Source of the DNA: Streptomyces sp. PT12
Lineage (GTDB): Bacteria; Actinomycetota; Actinomycetes; Streptomycetales; Streptomycetaceae
Direction of reading: 5' to 3'
Assembly (NCBI RefSeq): GCF_003311645.1
Contig: NZ_QEST01000023.1
Location: forward strand, 1-64,000
DNA length: 64,000 bases
The position numbers were made by a program, and so were the translations under genes. This document shows positions 48,269 through 58,096 of this stretch, piece by piece. Under the pieces are notes generated by a model that worked only from the letters and a program-made list of their open reading frames with translations, was not told where the DNA came from and did not search any database. Position 1 is the stretch's first letter; the number at the start of each line of letters is the position of its first letter.

Positions 48269-49668
48269 CGCCCGCCGCCGCACCGGCCCCCGCGCTCACC
48301 GCCGACGAGCTGCGCGACCTCGGCCACACCGACGGCGGCGGCGCGACCCTCGCCCGCCTCGCCGCGGGGCAGCACACGCGCCGCCTGCTGCTGATGCGTG
48401 TACTCCTTGACGCCATCGACGAGTTGGACGCCCAGAGCGCGGGCACCCGGCTCGGCGCCGCCCTGGCCCACGACCACGCGGGGCTGCTCGAGGCCACCGA
48501 ACGCGCCGCGCCCGCCGCCGCGCGCCGCGTGCTCTTCTACCCGCTGACCGGGCCATGGGCCGAGCGCTGCGTGCAGTGGCTCGGCACCGGAAGCCACCCG
48601 GGCGACGGGCCTGGCGCCGCGCGCGACCTGGCCCACCTCGGCTCCCTGGCCGTCGCCGCCGCGGCCCGCTCGGGCGTCGGCTTCGCCACCCGCGTCCCCG
48701 TGCACGGCGGCCGCATCACCCTGCCCACCCTGGGCGCCCTGTGCTGCCATGACCCCGACGGGTCGGTCGTCGACGTGGCGGGCGGCGGCGACGCGTTCAC
48801 CATCCGCACAGGCGCGGGGGCGCGCGCCGAGGTGCGGCGCGACGCCACCGGCGCATGGCGCTCGCGCGACCCCCGCTGGCTGCCCCTGCACACCCTGGAC
48901 GGCGGGCCGCGGCCCGTGCTGCTCGACGACCTCGACCGTGGCCCCTTCACCGCGGGCGACCGCAGGGCGCTGCCCCCCGAGGAACGCGCCCGCTGGAGCG
49001 CCCTCTGGCGCGAGGCGCTGCCCCTGCTCGGCCTCGGCGGCGCCGCGCGCTCCGCCGAACTGGCCCTGCTCGACTGCATCGTGCCCACCCTCGACCCGGC
49101 CGCCGCGCCGACCGGGGGCCCGCCGCCCGGAGGGGCGCACACGGGCGGGGCGCACACCAGCGGCACGACGCCGACCGCGTTCGGCGCCGTGATGGCCAGC
49201 ACCCCGCCGGGGCCCGCCCAGCTCGCGGCCGGGCTCGCCCACGAGCTCCAGCACGCCAAGCTCGCCGCCGTCAGCGAGCTCAACCCCCTGCACACCGCGG
49301 GCCCCGAGCACCGCCACTGGGCGCCATGGCGGCCCGAACCCCGCCCGTTCCACGCCCTCTTGCACGGCACCTACGCCCATCTCGCGCTCGCGGGCTTCTG
49401 GCAGCGCCTCGCCGTCGCGCTCGACGACCCCGCGGGGCGCGACCGCGCGTGGGCCGGGCACGCCCGCTGCTTCACCCAGGTCGGCGCCGTGCTGCCCACG
49501 CTCGCCGGGGCCCGTGGACTCACCGACGCGGGGCGGGTGTTCGTGGGCGCGATGGCCGAACGGCACGCCCGCCTCCGCGATCCCGCGCCCCCCGAAGGCC
49601 ATCTGGTCCGCGCGGCCGCCTATGTCGAGACCGCGCGCACCGAGTGGCTCCGGAGGCACCCGCGGTAG
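48265..49668 (+). CDS. HExxH-motif protein, aKG-HExxH peptide beta-hydroxylase type
   Basis: The protein has 467 residues. It corresponds to the C-terminal half of fused FxsB proteins. The metal motif is GLAHELQHAKLAAVSELNPL (His-Glu-Leu-Gln-His near 327). Such proteins were first taken for metalloproteases, but members were later shown to be alpha-ketoglutarate-dependent iron enzymes that beta-hydroxylate residues of RiPP precursors. The Asp-containing precursor core fits hydroxylation, but this is inference. A Gly/Thr/Ala/His-rich low-complexity insert (about 285-305) precedes the motif. ATGA overlap with the radical SAM gene indicates coupled synthesis. Confidence 0.85.
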   Translation: MTPAAAPAPALTADELRDLGHTDGGGATLARLAAGQHTRRLLLMRVLLDAIDELDAQSAGTRLGAALAHDHAGLLEATERAAPAAARRVLFYPLTGPWAERCVQWLGTGSHPGDGPGAARDLAHLGSLAVAAAARSGVGFATRVPVHGGRITLPTLGALCCHDPDGSVVDVAGGGDAFTIRTGAGARAEVRRDATGAWRSRDPRWLPLHTLDGGPRPVLLDDLDRGPFTAGDRRALPPEERARWSALWREALPLLGLGGAARSAELALLDCIVPTLDPAAAPTGGPPPGGAHTGGAHTSGTTPTAFGAVMASTPPGPAQLAAGLAHELQHAKLAAVSELNPLHTAGPEHRHWAPWRPEPRPFHALLHGTYAHLALAGFWQRLAVALDDPAGRDRAWAGHARCFTQVGAVLPTLAGARGLTDAGRVFVGAMAERHARLRDPAPPEGHLVRAAAYVETARTEWLRRHPR

Positions 49669-49772
49669 GAGGTTATGTGTCGGGGGCGCGGTGTATGTTC
49701 CCGGAGAGGACATCTGACGGGCCGTCCGCAGTCGGGCCCGCCGCAGGCAGCATGCACGAGGGAGTCGGTCGG

Positions 49773-52772
49773 ATGACCGCTGAGGAGAGCGCGGTGCGCG
49801 GCCCACGGGTCACCGTCAGCTTCGCCGGGTACAACCGCGCGTGGGCCGCCTGGATCGGTGACCGCCTTGAGCGCCAGGGTTGGCAGGTGGTCTTCCAGCG
49901 CTGGGACCCGCCGGCCGAGGTGCCGCTCGATGTGGCGCTGCGCGACCTGCTGCTCGTCGAGGGCCGCATCCTTGTGGTGCTCAGCGACTGGTACTTCAAG
50001 CTGGGGCCGCGCACCGACGCCGAGTGGAACGCCGCGCTGCGCGCCGTCGTCGCGCCCAACGCCCAGCGCTTCGCCGCCGTTTCGGTCGGCTCCCAGCCGA
50101 TGCCGTCCGCCACCGCCGCGTTCGGCGGCACCACCGAGCTGTGGGGGATCGGCGCCCGCGAGGCCGAGCGGCGGCTGACCCATGTGCTGGGCGAGAGCCC
50201 CGGCGGTGGGGCCTCGTCGAGCAGCACCCTGGGCGGCCGGAGCGGCCCCCGCTATCCGCACGACCAGCCGCTGGTGTGGGGCGGCGTCCCCCGGAGGAAC
50301 ACCCGGTTCACCGGCCGCGAGGCGACCCTCCAGCGGGTGTATGACCTGCTCCAGGCCAGCGAGCCTGGCGCGGGCGTGATCACCCTGCTCGGGATGTCGG
50401 GCGTCGGCAAGACGCAGGTCGCCGCCGAGTACGTGTACCGCTTCGGCTCCGAGTACGACGTGGTGTGGTGGGTCCCCGCCGACCAGCGCGGCACCCTGCG
50501 GCAGCGGCTCGCCGAGCTGGCCCCCGCGCTCGGCCTCACCACGGGGCCCGAGTACGGCGAGCGGCTGCGCGCCGTCGGCGACGCGCTGCGCCGCGGCGAG
50601 CCCTACGGCCGCTGGCTGCTGGTCCTCGACGGCGCCGACGACCCCGGCCCCATCGCCGACCTGGTGCCCACCGGATCGGGGCATGTCATCATCACCTCGC
50701 AGAACCGCGAGTGGGCCGAGCACAACGCCGAGGTGCAGAACGTCCCGGTCTACGACCGCGAGGAGTCGATCGCGTTCACCCGCCGCCGCGCGCCCCGCGT
50801 CACGCCCGACGAGGCCGACCGGCTGGCCGAGGCGCTGGGCGACCTGCCGCTCGCGCTCGACCAGACCGCGGGCTGGCTCAGCGACTCCACGATGTCGGTG
50901 GACGAGTACATCGCCCTCCTGGGGAACGGCGCGGACCTCGAGGTGGGCCTGCGCGTGGCGGCCGACTTCCCGATGACGTACTACACCGCGTTCTCGATAC
51001 TGCTGAACCGCCTGCGGGAGACCGTCCCCGAGGCGGTCGAGCTGCTGCGGCTCTGCGCGTTCTTCGCGCCGGGCGCCATCCCGGTCCAGCTGGTCCGCGG
51101 CGTCCCCGCGGCCAGCCTCCCCGAGCGCCTGGCGGGCCTGATGGAGGACACCCTGCGGTGGAACGCCGCGATCGGCAAGCTCGTCCAGTACTCCGTGATC
51201 CGCTGGGAGGCCACCGAGGAGGAGGGCGGCGACCCGGAGAGCACCGGCACCATCCATCTGCACCGCATGGTCCACGCGACGGTCCGCGAGGGCATGTCGC
51301 GCTCCGACCAGGAGGTGTTCTCGCGCGCGGTGCGCCGCTCGCTCTCCGCGGCGAATCCAGGGCGCCCCTCCGACACCCGCCGCTGGTCCCGCTTCGCCAA
51401 GGTCGTCCCGCACCTCGACGCCTCGGGCGCGCTCAGCAGCCGCGACGCCGATATGCACCGGCTCATCTTCAGCTGCCTCAGCTATCTCTACCTCGCGGGC
51501 GAGTACGTCGCCGGGGTCCAGCTCGCCACGCGCACCGAGCAGGCGTGGAAGGCCGTCTTCGGCGAGGACGACCCGCTCGTGTGGGACCTGGCCTCGCAGA
51601 TGGCCACGCTGATGCGCGCCACCGGCGCCTACGCCGCCACCGAGCGGATCGACCGCCTGGTCATCGAGCGGCTGTCCGCGCACCGCGGCCCCCGCGACCT
51701 CACCGTGCTGCGCGCCGAGGAGGGCCTGAGCGCCGACCTCAGCGGGCTCGCGCGGTACGACGAGGCGCTCGGCGTGTGCCAGGACGTGCTGGACAGCTAT
51801 CTGGAGCTGGTCGGCGAGCAGCACCCCCGCACGCTCAACGCCCGCCACAACCTCGCCGCCGCCATGCGCATGCTCGGCCGCTACGCCGAGGCCCTCGAGG
51901 TCGACCGGCGCAACCTCCAGGCTCGCAGGGACCTGCACCGCCCCCGGCACAACCTCTCGCTCACCTCGGAGAACGCCTTCGCGCTCGACCTGCGCCTCCT
52001 CGGCCGCTACGGCGAGGCGCTGTCCGTGCTCGAACAGAGCGTCGAGACCCACCGGTACACCCTGGGCCCCGACAACCCCCAGACGCTCACCGCCGAGGTG
52101 AACCTCGCCCTGTGCCACCTGCGCACGGGCGACCGCGGCGCCGCGCACGCCCGCCTCGGCTCCCTGCTTGAGCGGGCCGAGCGCGTCCTCGGCGACACCT
52201 CGCCGCTGACGCTGTCGGTCGCGACGTGCTACGCGTTCGTGCTGCGCGCCCATGGCGGCCTCGACCAGGCGCGCGCGATCGGCGAGCGCACCGTCGAGCA
52301 CTACCGCGCGCGGCTCGGCGACGCGCACCCGTTCACCATCGGCGCCCTGGGGAATCACGCGCTGGTGCTGCGCGCGGCGGGGGAGCGGCAGCAGGCCCTG
52401 CTGCTCAACGAGGAGTGCCTTGCCGACATGACCGGGGCGCTCGGCCCCGACCACCCCTGGACGCTCGGCATCGCGCTCAACGCCAGCGCCGGGCGGAATC
52501 TCGAGGGTGACCTCGAGGGCGCGGCGGAGCTGAGCCGGGACACCGGGCGGCGGGCCGCCGCGTTCCTCGGGCCGCGGCACCCGCTGCACCTGTCCTGCCA
52601 GATCGCGCTGGCCACCGATCTGCGCGGGCTGCGGCAGCGGCAGGAGGCGGACAAGATCGAGGAGGAGGCGCTGGCGGGCCTGATCGCGACCCTGGGCTCC
52701 CAGCATGTCCACACGGTCACCGCCCGCTCGCGGGTCCGCCCCTTCTGGGACTTCGAGCCGCTGCTCGCCTGA
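49773..52772 (+). CDS. FxSxx-COOH system TIR-like/NB-ARC/TPR protein (FxsT type)
   Basis: The protein has 999 residues. The N-terminal about 130 residues are TIR-like (VTVSFAGYNRAWAAWIGDRL, ILVVLSDWYFKLG, TDAEWNAALRAVV with a Glu that could be catalytic). A STAND/NB-ARC NTPase follows: P-loop GMSGVGKTQVAAEYVYRF (near 210), Walker B WLLVLDGADDP (near 287), sensor IITSQNREW, GLPL-type motif GDLPLALDQTAGWL. From about 570 onward are tetratricopeptide repeats of the NphR/kinesin-light-chain type (RTLNARHNLAAAMRMLGRYA). The layout parallels NLR-type immune receptors. ATG 49773 is preferred because GAGGGAG lies eight bases upstream; ATG 49752 is possible. About 100 bases separate it from the HExxH gene. 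Confidence 0.9.
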   Translation: MTAEESAVRGPRVTVSFAGYNRAWAAWIGDRLERQGWQVVFQRWDPPAEVPLDVALRDLLLVEGRILVVLSDWYFKLGPRTDAEWNAALRAVVAPNAQRFAAVSVGSQPMPSATAAFGGTTELWGIGAREAERRLTHVLGESPGGGASSSSTLGGRSGPRYPHDQPLVWGGVPRRNTRFTGREATLQRVYDLLQASEPGAGVITLLGMSGVGKTQVAAEYVYRFGSEYDVVWWVPADQRGTLRQRLAELAPALGLTTGPEYGERLRAVGDALRRGEPYGRWLLVLDGADDPGPIADLVPTGSGHVIITSQNREWAEHNAEVQNVPVYDREESIAFTRRRAPRVTPDEADRLAEALGDLPLALDQTAGWLSDSTMSVDEYIALLGNGADLEVGLRVAADFPMTYYTAFSILLNRLRETVPEAVELLRLCAFFAPGAIPVQLVRGVPAASLPERLAGLMEDTLRWNAAIGKLVQYSVIRWEATEEEGGDPESTGTIHLHRMVHATVREGMSRSDQEVFSRAVRRSLSAANPGRPSDTRRWSRFAKVVPHLDASGALSSRDADMHRLIFSCLSYLYLAGEYVAGVQLATRTEQAWKAVFGEDDPLVWDLASQMATLMRATGAYAATERIDRLVIERLSAHRGPRDLTVLRAEEGLSADLSGLARYDEALGVCQDVLDSYLELVGEQHPRTLNARHNLAAAMRMLGRYAEALEVDRRNLQARRDLHRPRHNLSLTSENAFALDLRLLGRYGEALSVLEQSVETHRYTLGPDNPQTLTAEVNLALCHLRTGDRGAAHARLGSLLERAERVLGDTSPLTLSVATCYAFVLRAHGGLDQARAIGERTVEHYRARLGDAHPFTIGALGNHALVLRAAGERQQALLLNEECLADMTGALGPDHPWTLGIALNASAGRNLEGDLEGAAELSRDTGRRAAAFLGPRHPLHLSCQIALATDLRGLRQRQEADKIEEEALAGLIATLGSQHVHTVTARSRVRPFWDFEPLLA

Positions 52773-52795
52773 GCCCGCCGCGCCCTGGGACGGCG

Positions 52796-52838
52796 AAGGG
52801 CCGGTGCCCACCGCGCGAGGCGGCGGGCACCGGCCCTT
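52796..52838. terminator. Bidirectional terminator at the end of the island
   Basis: A perfect 14-bp stem (AAGGGCCGGTGCCC) with a 15-base loop lies between the convergent fxsT-type gene and kgd. Confidence 0.82.
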
Positions 52839-52858
52839 GGGTCGTGCCGGGGTGGCCG

Positions 52859-55800
52859 TTACAGAGTGAACACCTCGTCGAGCAGCGCCTGCTGCTCGCT
52901 CTGGTGCCGCTTCGCCGAGCCGACCGCGGGCGAGGACGACGCGGGGCGCGTCACTCCGCGCAGCGCGTCCACGCCGTCAAGGCGCTCGCTGAGGTTGAGC
53001 GCGATAAACGGCCAGGCGCCCTGGTTCGCGGGCTCCTCCTGGGTCCAGACGAACGTCTCGGCCCCGGAGTACCGGGCCAGCTCGGCCTGCAACTCGGCCA
53101 CCGGCAGCGGGAAAAGCCGCTCGACGCGGACCAGCGCCACGTCGCTCGCCTTGCGCTTGTCCCGCTCGGCCGCCAGCTCGTAGTACACCTTGCCGGAGCA
53201 CAGGACCACCTTGCGCACCGCGGCGGGGTCGGCCGTGGTATCGCCGATGACCGGCGCGAACCCGCCCCGCGTGAAGTCCGCCGCGGCCGAGGTGGCCGCC
53301 TTCAGGCGCAGCATCCACTTCGGGGTGAAGACCACGAGCGGCTTGTGGTGGGGGTTGTGCACCTGCCAGCGCAGCAGGTGGAAGTAGTTCGCCGGGGTGG
53401 TCGGCATGGCCACCGTCATGTTGTTCTGCGCGCACAGCTGGAGGAAGCGCTCGATGCGGGCCGACGAGTGGTCGGGGCCCTGGCCCTCGTAGCCGTGCGG
53501 CAGCAGCAGCGTGACGCCCGAGGTCTGGCCCCACTTCTGCTCGGCCGACGAGATGAACTCGTCGATCACGGTCGCCGCGCCGTTGGCGAAGTCGCCGAAC
53601 TGCGCCTCCCACATCACCAGCGCCTCGGGCCTGGCCAGGGAGTACCCGTACTCGAAGCCCATCGCCGCGTACTCGCTGAGCAGCGAGTCGTAGACGTTGA
53701 ACCGCGCCTGGTCCTCGGTCAGGTAGAGCAGCGGGGTGTAGTCCTCGCCGGTCTTGCGGTCGATCAGCACCGAGTGCCGCTGGCCGAACGTGCCGCGGCG
53801 GCTGTCCTGGCCCGCGAGGCGGACCGGGGTGCCCTCCATCAGCAGGGAGCCGACGGCGAGCAGCTCGCCCATCGCCCAGTCGATCGCGTCCTCCTCGACC
53901 ATCGCCGCGCGCCGCTGGAGCTGCGGCAGCAGCCGGGGGTGCACGGTGATGCGGTCGGGGATGTTGACCTGCGACTCGGCGATCCGCTTGATGACCTCGG
54001 CGGAGACGCCGGTCTCCACCGACACCGGGAACTCCGGCTTGGGCGCGGGGACTTCGGCGGGGGCCGGGGTCACGGTGGCCTCGCGGACCTCCTTGAACAC
54101 CTTCTCGAGCTGGCCCTGGAAGTCCTGGAGCGCCTGCTCCGCCTCCTCAAGGGTGATGTCGCCGCGGCCGATGAGCGATTCGGTGTAGAGCTTGCGCACC
54201 GAGCGCTTCTTGTCGATCAGGTCGTACATGAGCGGCTGCGTGAACGAGGGGTTGTCCGTCTCGTTGTGCCCGCGGCGCCGGTAGCAGACGAGGTCGATCA
54301 CGACGTCCTTGTTGAACGCCTGCCGGTACTCGAAAGCCAGCCGTGCCACCCGGCAGACGGCCTCGGGGTCGTCGCCGTTGACGTGGAAGATCGGCGCCTC
54401 GATCATGCGCGCCACGTCCGTGCAGTACGTGGAGGAGCGGGCGGCGGCGGCCGTGGCGGTGTAGCCCACCTGGTTGTTGATGACGACGTGGACGGTGCCG
54501 CCGGTGCGGTACCCGCGCAGCTGCGACATGTTCAGGGTCTCGGCGACCACGCCCTGCCCCGCGAACGCCGCGTCGCCGTGGATCAGGATCGGCAGGACCG
54601 TGAAGTCCTTGCCGCCGCGGCCGATGACGTCCTGCTTGGCGCGGGCGACGCCCTCGACGATCGGGTCGACGGCCTCAAGGTGCGAGGGGTTCGCGGCCAG
54701 GGAGACCTTGATCTTCTCGCCGGACAGCCCGGTGAACGTGCCGGAGGTGCCCAGGTGGTACTTGACGTCGCCCGAGCCGTGCATCGACTTGGGGTCGAGG
54801 TTCCCCTCGAACTCCCGGAAGATCTGTGCGTACGACTTGCCCACGACGTTCGCCAGGACGTTCAGCCGGCCGCGGTGGGCCATGCCGATGACGACCTCGT
54901 CCAGCTTGTCGCCCGCGGCCTCGTCGAGCACCGTGTCGAGCAGCGGGATGACGGTCTCGCCGCCCTCGAGGGAGAAGCGCTTCTGCCCGACGTACTTGGT
55001 CTGGAGGAACGTCTCGAACGCCTCGGAGGCGTTGAGCCTGCGCAGGATCCGCAGCTGCTCCTCGCGCTCGGGCGGGGTGTGCGGGCGCTCCACGCGGTCC
55101 TGGATCCACTTGCGCTCCTTGGGATCCTGGATGTGCATGTACTCGATGCCCGTGGTGCGGCAGTACGAGTCGCGCAGCACGCCGAGGATGTCGCGGAGCT
55201 TGAGCATGGACTTGCCCGCGAAGCCGCCGACGGCGAACTCGCGCTCCAGGTCCCACAGGGTGAGCCCGTGCTCCTTGATGTCCAGGTCGGGGTGCTTGCG
55301 CTGGCGGTACTCCAGCGGGTCGGTGTCGGCCATCAGGTGGCCGCGCACGCGGTAGGAGTGGATCAGGTCGAACACCCGGGCGGCCTTGGTGACTTCGTCG
55401 TCGTGGTTGACGTCGATGTCCCGGTGCCAGCGCACGGGCTCGTAGGGGATCCGCAGGGCCTCGAAGATGTCGTCGTAGAACCCGTGCTCGCCCAGCAGCA
55501 GCTGGCTGACGTGGCGCAGGAACTCGCCCGAGGCGGCGCCCTGGATGACGCGGTGGTCATAGGTGCTGGTGAGGGTCATCACCTTGGAGATGCCCAGCCT
55601 GTTGAGCGTCTCCTGGGAGGTCCCCTGGAACTCGGCGGGGTACTCCATCGCGCCCACGCCCAGGATGAGGCCCTGCCCCGGCATCAGGCGGGGCACCGAG
55701 TGCACGGTGCCGATGCCGCCCGGGTTCGTCAGGGAGGCGGTGACGCCGGAGAAGTCCTCCATCGTCAGCTTCCCGGTGCGGGCGCGGCGGACGATGTCCT

Positions 55801-56680
55801 CGTACGCCTGCCAGAACTCGAAGAAGCGATGCGTCTCGGCCTTCTTGATCCCGGCGACGACGAGCTGGCGGTCGCCGTTCTCCTTGACCAGGTCGATGGC
55901 CAGGCCGAGGTTCACGTGGGCGGGCTTGACGAGGGTGGGCTTGCCGTCCTTCTCGGTGAACGAGTGGTTCATCGAGGGCATCGCCTTGAGCGCCTGCACC
56001 ATGGCGTAGCCGATGAGGTGCGTGAACGACACCTTGCCGCCGCGGGCGCGCTTGAGGTGGTTGTTGATGACGATGCGGTTGTCGAACAGGAGCTTCACGG
56101 GGACCGCGCGGACCGAGGTGGCGGTCGGCAGGTCGCGCGAGGCGTTCATGTTCTTCGCGACGGCGGCGGCCGGGCCGCGTAGCGTCACGAGCTCGGGGCC
56201 CTCGGCCGGCTCCTTGGCCGCGGCGGGCTTGGCGGCCGAGGGCTGCGGCGTCTTGAGGGCGGGCTTGGCGGGCGCGGGCGCGGGCGCGGGCGCCGGTGCC
56301 GGGGCCGCGGCCTTGGCGGGCTGCGGCGCGGGGGCCTGGGCGGGGCGCGCGGCCTGGGCCTGCGGCTGAGCCGGGGCCTGCGGCCGCTCCTGCGCCTGGG
56401 CGGCGGCCGCCCGTGGGGCGGCCGGGTGGGCGTCCGCCTTCGGGGGCGAGACGGCCGTGCCGTTCGGCCCCGGGCCGTCCGCCGCGGCGGCGTCGCCGCC
56501 TCCCGGCTTGTAGTCGGCGAAGAAGTCCCACCAGGCACGGTCCACGGAGTTGGGGTCCTGGAGGTACTGCTGATAGATCTCGTCGACGAGCCATTCGTTC
56601 GCGCCGAACCCCGCGGCAGCGCTGGGCACTGCTCCTCGGTCGGTCTCGGCACTCGATGTGTTCGGGGACTGTGGCGACAC
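52859..56680 (-). CDS. kgd: Multifunctional 2-oxoglutarate metabolism enzyme (KGD; E2/E1 fusion)
   Basis: The protein has 1273 residues. In actinobacteria KGD/OdhA joins an E2-like succinyltransferase domain to the thiamine-diphosphate E1 of 2-oxoglutarate dehydrogenase in the TCA cycle. Residues 1-50 are the conserved N terminus ([16 protein letters not shown]), about 50-115 an Ala/Pro linker (repeated Pro-Ala), about 125-375 the E2 catalytic domain ([17 protein letters not shown]), and the rest E1 with the thiamine motif [16 protein letters not shown] (near 705) and the [13 protein letters not shown] segment. There is no lipoyl domain, as in relatives that use an external one. GTG 56680 is the start. 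Activity is normally controlled by a GarA/OdhI-type FHA protein, not encoded here. Confidence 0.96.
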   Translation of the reverse strand: MSPQSPNTSSAETDRGAVPSAAAGFGANEWLVDEIYQQYLQDPNSVDRAWWDFFADYKPGGGDAAAADGPGPNGTAVSPPKADAHPAAPRAAAAQAQERPQAPAQPQAQAARPAQAPAPQPAKAAAPAPAPAPAPAPAKPALKTPQPSAAKPAAAKEPAEGPELVTLRGPAAAVAKNMNASRDLPTATSVRAVPVKLLFDNRIVINNHLKRARGGKVSFTHLIGYAMVQALKAMPSMNHSFTEKDGKPTLVKPAHVNLGLAIDLVKENGDRQLVVAGIKKAETHRFFEFWQAYEDIVRRARTGKLTMEDFSGVTASLTNPGGIGTVHSVPRLMPGQGLILGVGAMEYPAEFQGTSQETLNRLGISKVMTLTSTYDHRVIQGAASGEFLRHVSQLLLGEHGFYDDIFEALRIPYEPVRWHRDIDVNHDDEVTKAARVFDLIHSYRVRGHLMADTDPLEYRQRKHPDLDIKEHGLTLWDLEREFAVGGFAGKSMLKLRDILGVLRDSYCRTTGIEYMHIQDPKERKWIQDRVERPHTPPEREEQLRILRRLNASEAFETFLQTKYVGQKRFSLEGGETVIPLLDTVLDEAAGDKLDEVVIGMAHRGRLNVLANVVGKSYAQIFREFEGNLDPKSMHGSGDVKYHLGTSGTFTGLSGEKIKVSLAANPSHLEAVDPIVEGVARAKQDVIGRGGKDFTVLPILIHGDAAFAGQGVVAETLNMSQLRGYRTGGTVHVVINNQVGYTATAAAARSSTYCTDVARMIEAPIFHVNGDDPEAVCRVARLAFEYRQAFNKDVVIDLVCYRRRGHNETDNPSFTQPLMYDLIDKKRSVRKLYTESLIGRGDITLEEAEQALQDFQGQLEKVFKEVREATVTPAPAEVPAPKPEFPVSVETGVSAEVIKRIAESQVNIPDRITVHPRLLPQLQRRAAMVEEDAIDWAMGELLAVGSLLMEGTPVRLAGQDSRRGTFGQRHSVLIDRKTGEDYTPLLYLTEDQARFNVYDSLLSEYAAMGFEYGYSLARPEALVMWEAQFGDFANGAATVIDEFISSAEQKWGQTSGVTLLLPHGYEGQGPDHSSARIERFLQLCAQNNMTVAMPTTPANYFHLLRWQVHNPHHKPLVVFTPKWMLRLKAATSAAADFTRGGFAPVIGDTTADPAAVRKVVLCSGKVYYELAAERDKRKASDVALVRVERLFPLPVAELQAELARYSGAETFVWTQEEPANQGAWPFIALNLSERLDGVDALRGVTRPASSSPAVGSAKRHQSEQQALLDEVFTL

Positions 56681-57000
56681 GGCGGCAACCGCCCTCTTCC
56701 GCTCCGCAGTGGTGATGGACAGCGGAAATCAAGGCTACGCCCCTCATGCCCCCCGGCGCAGTCCCGGGCCACCAGTCGTGGCCTACACCACATTCATTCG
56801 GGGGTTTCAGGTCGCGATGTCCCGGGAAACGGAACAAGTTCGGCGCAGAACAGTAACCATTTGGCAATGGTTGATCGCCGACCGGTCGTGACCGGCGTCG
56901 AGCTGGGCGAATGCCGCCGGGCATGACGAAACCCCCCGCCGCGGGGCGCGTGGTGGCGCCGGGGCGGCGAGGGGGAGTGGCCCCTGGCGGGGACCCTACG
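56681..57000. other. Intergenic region upstream of kgd
   Basis: These 320 bases lie between the kgd start and the 3' end of the histidine kinase gene. They hold the inverted repeat at 56855-56872 and should carry the kgd promoter and a leader of up to about 170 bases. No gene is seen. Confidence 0.5.
56855..56872. promoter_or_regulatory. Inverted repeat upstream of kgd
   Basis: AACCATT-TGGC-AATGGTT has perfect 7-bp arms and is AT-rich against the local background, 175 bases upstream of kgd. It looks like a repressor or activator operator; the regulator is unknown. Confidence 0.5.
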
Positions 57001-58095
57001 TCAAGTGTTTGCCTGCGCGTTACCTGGCAGCGTGAGGCGGATCCGGCAGCCCCGACGGGATTCGGCCACCCCGATCGTGCCGCCGTGCAGGTCGACCGCC
57101 CAGCGGGCGATCGCGAGGCCGAGCCCGGTGCCCCCGTCATGCGGCGTGACGCCGTTGGTGGTGCCGCGCCCGAAGCGCTCGAAGACCAGCTCCCGCTGCG
57201 CGTGCGGGATCCCTGGGCCCTCGTCGAGCACTTCGAGGACCAGGCCGCCCGTCTGCTGGCCCGCCCTGGCCACGACGGTGACCTGCCCGTTGCGCGGGCT
57301 GTGCTTGACGGCGTTGTCCACCAGGTTGGTGACCACCTGGTCGAGGCGTTCGGGGTCGGCGTGCGCCCGCAGGCTGCCGGGGGTGACGTCGAGCCGGAAC
57401 CTCACATCCGTGCGCGCGTGGCCGCGGCGCAGCGCCACGGTCGCGTCGTTCAGCACGGCCGAGAGATACGGCTCCACCTGGAAGCCGCGCGGCTGGAGCG
57501 GGACCGCGCCGTTCTCGAGCCGTGAGAGGTCGAGCAGCTGCTCGACCAGCCGCCCCAGGCGCTCGGTGGAGCGGAGCGCCGTCTTCATGGTGGTGGGATC
57601 GGCCTCGGAGACTCCGTCCACCACGTTCTCCAGCACGGCGCGCAGCCCCGCGATGGGGGTGCGCAGCTCGTGCGAGACGTTGGCGATCAGCTCCTTGCGG
57701 TGCTGGTCGGCCGCCTGGAGGTCGGCGGCCATGCGGTTGAACGCCAGCGCGAGGTCGCCCAGCTCGTCGCGGCGGGCCACCCTGACCCGGCGGCCGTAGT
57801 CGCCCCTGGCCATCGCCCGCGCCGCCGAGGTCATCTCCAGCACGGGCGTGGCGAGGCTGTGCGCGACGAACTGGGTGACGAGCAGCGAGGCGATGATCGC
57901 GATGATCGCGATGACCTGGAGCCCGATGTCGGAGCGATAGGCCATCAGGATCAGCAGGGTCGTGATCGCCACCGAGATGATCACGAGCCAGCCGAGCGCG
58001 GCCTTGACCGAGCGGTAGGGATCGAGCGGGCGCAGCACGCGCCACATCATGGGCCACATGCCGCGCACGAGGGAATGGCTGGTCTGCTCCTGCAC
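57001..58095 (-). CDS. HAMP-domain sensor histidine kinase
   Basis: The protein has 364 residues. Two close membrane segments (LGWLVIISVAITTLLILMAY and LQVIAIIAIIASLLVTQFVA) leave only a very short outside loop, so it may sense within the membrane. HAMP follows, then HisKA with the phospho-His in ANVSHELRTPIAGLRAVLEN (near 142), N box VTNLVDNAVKHSP, G1 LDEGPGIP, F box and G2 GGTGLGLAIARWAV. The start codon GTG lies one base after the response-regulator stop, so the pair is co-translated. Confidence 0.92.
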   Translation of the reverse strand: MQEQTSHSLVRGMWPMMWRVLRPLDPYRSVKAALGWLVIISVAITTLLILMAYRSDIGLQVIAIIAIIASLLVTQFVAHSLATPVLEMTSAARAMARGDYGRRVRVARRDELGDLALAFNRMAADLQAADQHRKELIANVSHELRTPIAGLRAVLENVVDGVSEADPTTMKTALRSTERLGRLVEQLLDLSRLENGAVPLQPRGFQVEPYLSAVLNDATVALRRGHARTDVRFRLDVTPGSLRAHADPERLDQVVTNLVDNAVKHSPRNGQVTVVARAGQQTGGLVLEVLDEGPGIPHAQRELVFERFGRGTTNGVTPHDGGTGLGLAIARWAVDLHGGTIGVAESRRGCRIRLTLPGNAQANT

Positions 58096-58096
58096 C

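Noticed and set aside
49620-52811. A 1063-residue open frame antisense to the TIR-NB-ARC-TPR gene
   Set aside because: Shadow composition and no motif; the plus-strand protein has clear domains.
52844-56182. An 1112-residue open frame antisense to kgd
   Set aside because: It is Arg/Val/Gly/His-rich with no domain, lies opposite a gene with complete enzyme motifs, and reflects the GC-rich third codon positions of kgd.
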